Positions 63,318-64,000 of a DNA stretch of 64,000 nucleotides are shown one piece after another. The translations under genes were made by a program, and so were the position numbers. The notes under the pieces were generated by a model. It worked only from the letters and a program-made list of their open reading frames with translations, was not told the DNA's origin and made no database searches. Every line of letters begins with the position of its first letter. Position 1 is the stretch's first letter. Origin of the DNA: RGIG8244 sp045639325 (GTDB lineage Bacteria; Verrucomicrobiota; Lentisphaeria; Victivallales; UBA1829); contig JAZUCU010000024.1 of NCBI GenBank assembly GCA_045639325.1, positions 36,711-100,710 of the forward strand, in the 5' to 3' direction.

Positions 63318-63345
63318 TTGATTTTTTGCTATAAGCATGTATATT
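63318..63345 (+). promoter_or_regulatory. Promoter of the tRNA-Val gene
   Basis: TTGATT (63318-63323) and TATATT (63340-63345), 16-bp spacer; the start would be near 63352, 19 bases before the tRNA. Confidence 0.6.
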
Positions 63346-63370
63346 ACGTCATACACACAATACCTAATAC

Positions 63371-63447
63371 GGACGCTTAGTTCAGTTGGTTAGAACGCAT
63401 CCTTCACACGGATGAGGTCACAAGTTCGAGTCTTGTAGCGTCCACCA
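63371..63447 (+). tRNA. tRNA-Val, anticodon CAC
   Basis: Complete cloverleaf. The acceptor stem is GGACGCT with AGCGTCC. The anticodon stem CATCC/GGATG closes the loop TTCACAC (anticodon CAC, reads GTG). The T arm is ACAAG-TTCGAGT-CTTGT. The discriminator is A and CCA (63445-63447) is encoded. The D arm shows the GTTGG element. A nested-hairpin element begins within its 3' CCA. Confidence 0.95.
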
Positions 63448-63580
63448 GTCTTCATCTCGGCGAAGCCGAGATTTCGCCTCGGCAAGCCAATTGCGAAGCA
63501 ATGGATTGATGAGCGAACCTGGAAGGGAAGACTGCCGCGGCGTAATCTGCACCGCAGATGAAGCCGGGCCCCGGCAAGCC
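63446..63580 (+). repeat. Nested hairpin block abutting tRNA-Val
   Basis: CAGTCTTC (63446-63453) pairs perfectly with GAAGACTG (63527-63534). Inside are an 8-bp hairpin ATCTCGGC-gaa-GCCGAGAT (63454-63472) and an imperfect hairpin around GAA (63487-63504). Downstream lies ATCTGC-acc-GCAGAT (63546-63559), then a short GCCGG/CCGGC stem. CGGCAAGCCAA occurs twice (63480-63490 and 63572-63582). This resembles REP/transposable structured repeats more than a gene. Confidence 0.6.
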
Positions 63581-63610
63581 AACCTGATAATAAATCAGAA
63601 ACTCATTTCT

Positions 63611-63860
63611 ATGTCAAACTTTCATTACGTTTATATTCTTGTTGATGAAGCTACTGGAACACATTTTTACGTTGGCTGTACGGAAGATTTAAAGGCCCGC
63701 CTTGAAAAAACATAATACTGGCGGAGTACCCCATACTGCAAAATTCCGCCCGTGGCGGATAAAAACTGCAATCGCCTTTGATGATCGGGAAAAAGCCTAT
63801 GCCTTTGAAGCATATTTAAAAACACATTGCGGCAGAGCCTTCGCCAAGCGGCATTTCTGA
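63611..63860 (+). pseudogene. GIY-YIG nuclease gene broken by a frameshift
   Basis: The first part reads as a YhbQ/UPF0213-type GIY-YIG domain: FHYVYILVDEATGTHFYVG, then CTEDLKARLEK. An A6 run at 63705-63710 shifts the frame to a stop (63713-63715). With one A fewer the frame continues HNTGGVPHTAKFRPW and ends GRAFAKRHF, a full-length protein of about 82 residues. So either the gene is decayed or the A count is a sequencing error. The frame is also open upstream through the hairpin block to ATG 63509. The last 140 bases of the window (63861-64000) show nothing I recognise. Confidence 0.75.
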
Positions 63861-64000
63861 TTTTTTTGCCTCATCGACGGTTTGTTCCATAAAATCAGAT
63901 TTCCTTTGTGCTTGAAATTTCCGGTAATTGATAGATTTTTAATTTGAAGTACTCCCGATCTCTGAAACCATATGCTTGTTTTATCAGCCATCGGATTTTA

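Noticed and set aside
63371..63447. Integration site of a genomic island in tRNA-Val
   Set aside because: No integrase gene or repeat of the tRNA 3' end is visible in the window.
63705..63715. Programmed -1 frameshift at the A6 run
   Set aside because: The run is not in phase as a slippery heptamer, and a +1 shift, not -1, would be needed to reach the second frame.
1..64000. CRISPR array, prophage, insertion sequence or rRNA
   Set aside because: No regularly spaced direct repeats, phage structural genes, transposase motifs or rRNA sequence were found.

Overview
The window looks like chromosomal DNA of a Gram-negative, probably anaerobic, glycan-degrading bacterium of the PVC group, most likely Lentisphaerota (Victivallis-like). 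This is inferred from gene content, with no marker-gene comparison. The clues are an outer-membrane MlaA homologue and a YejM-like sulfatase-fold protein, two RND pumps, DUF4838 and GH39/GH20-type glycosidases with dedicated AraC regulators, a prepilin-like N-terminus on a secreted glycosidase, and many Sel1/TPR proteins. I see no prophage, insertion sequence, CRISPR array, rRNA or replication origin. Coding density is very high: no gene-free stretch exceeds 300 bases, and the longest (17224-17490) holds a stem-loop and a promoter.

Layout. 1-6125: end of a truncated gene, then a MarR-type regulator with an adaptor and RND pump (operator and terminator visible), then a small unknown gene. 6130-17223: a carbohydrate region with two AraC regulators, a pilin-tailed GH39-like glycosidase, a DUF362 ferredoxin-like protein, a secreted pair containing a DUF4838 protein, and a cytoplasmic TIM-barrel protein. 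17491-23177: a tight set of proS, an XRE-cupin-acyl-CoA-synthetase fusion, proC and an araC. 23178-26059: a divergent pair, an MlaA/alpha-beta-hydrolase fusion and a BI-1-like membrane protein. 26207-30995: fabB-type ketosynthase, dihydrouridine synthase, serine hydrolase and acyl-AMP ligase. 31094-37768: hisF-like, Sel1 protein, radical SAM, mnmE and a TPR protein.

37889-44822: a second RND pump with its own TetR gene and a near-perfect operator between -35 and -10, followed by a YejM-like protein. 44823-48406: DUF4186 and SNF2 helicase pair. 48602-53245: amidohydrolase, small secreted repeat protein, UDP-galactopyranose-mutase-like flavoprotein and a cytoplasmic GH39-like enzyme. 53405-60553: orphan receiver, secreted unknown, TauE-type exporter, DUF4838-like TIM barrel, two-domain esterase and a convergent GH20-like hexosaminidase. 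60635-63194: two overlapping lipase-like genes. 63371-63860: tRNA-Val, a block of nested hairpins and a frameshifted GIY-YIG gene.

Together the genes suggest a host- or plant-glycan degrader with many small regulator-enzyme modules and a defended outer envelope (two pumps, MlaA, YejM-like). The least conventional items are the XRE-cupin-ligase fusion, the MlaA-hydrolase fusion, the pilin-tailed glycosidase, and the hairpin/GIY-YIG element abutting tRNA-Val. Promoters across the window share one style: a TTG-based -35 usually preceded by C, a 16-17 bp spacer and a TA-rich -10. Functional calls rest on motifs read by eye and family knowledge; no database search was run.
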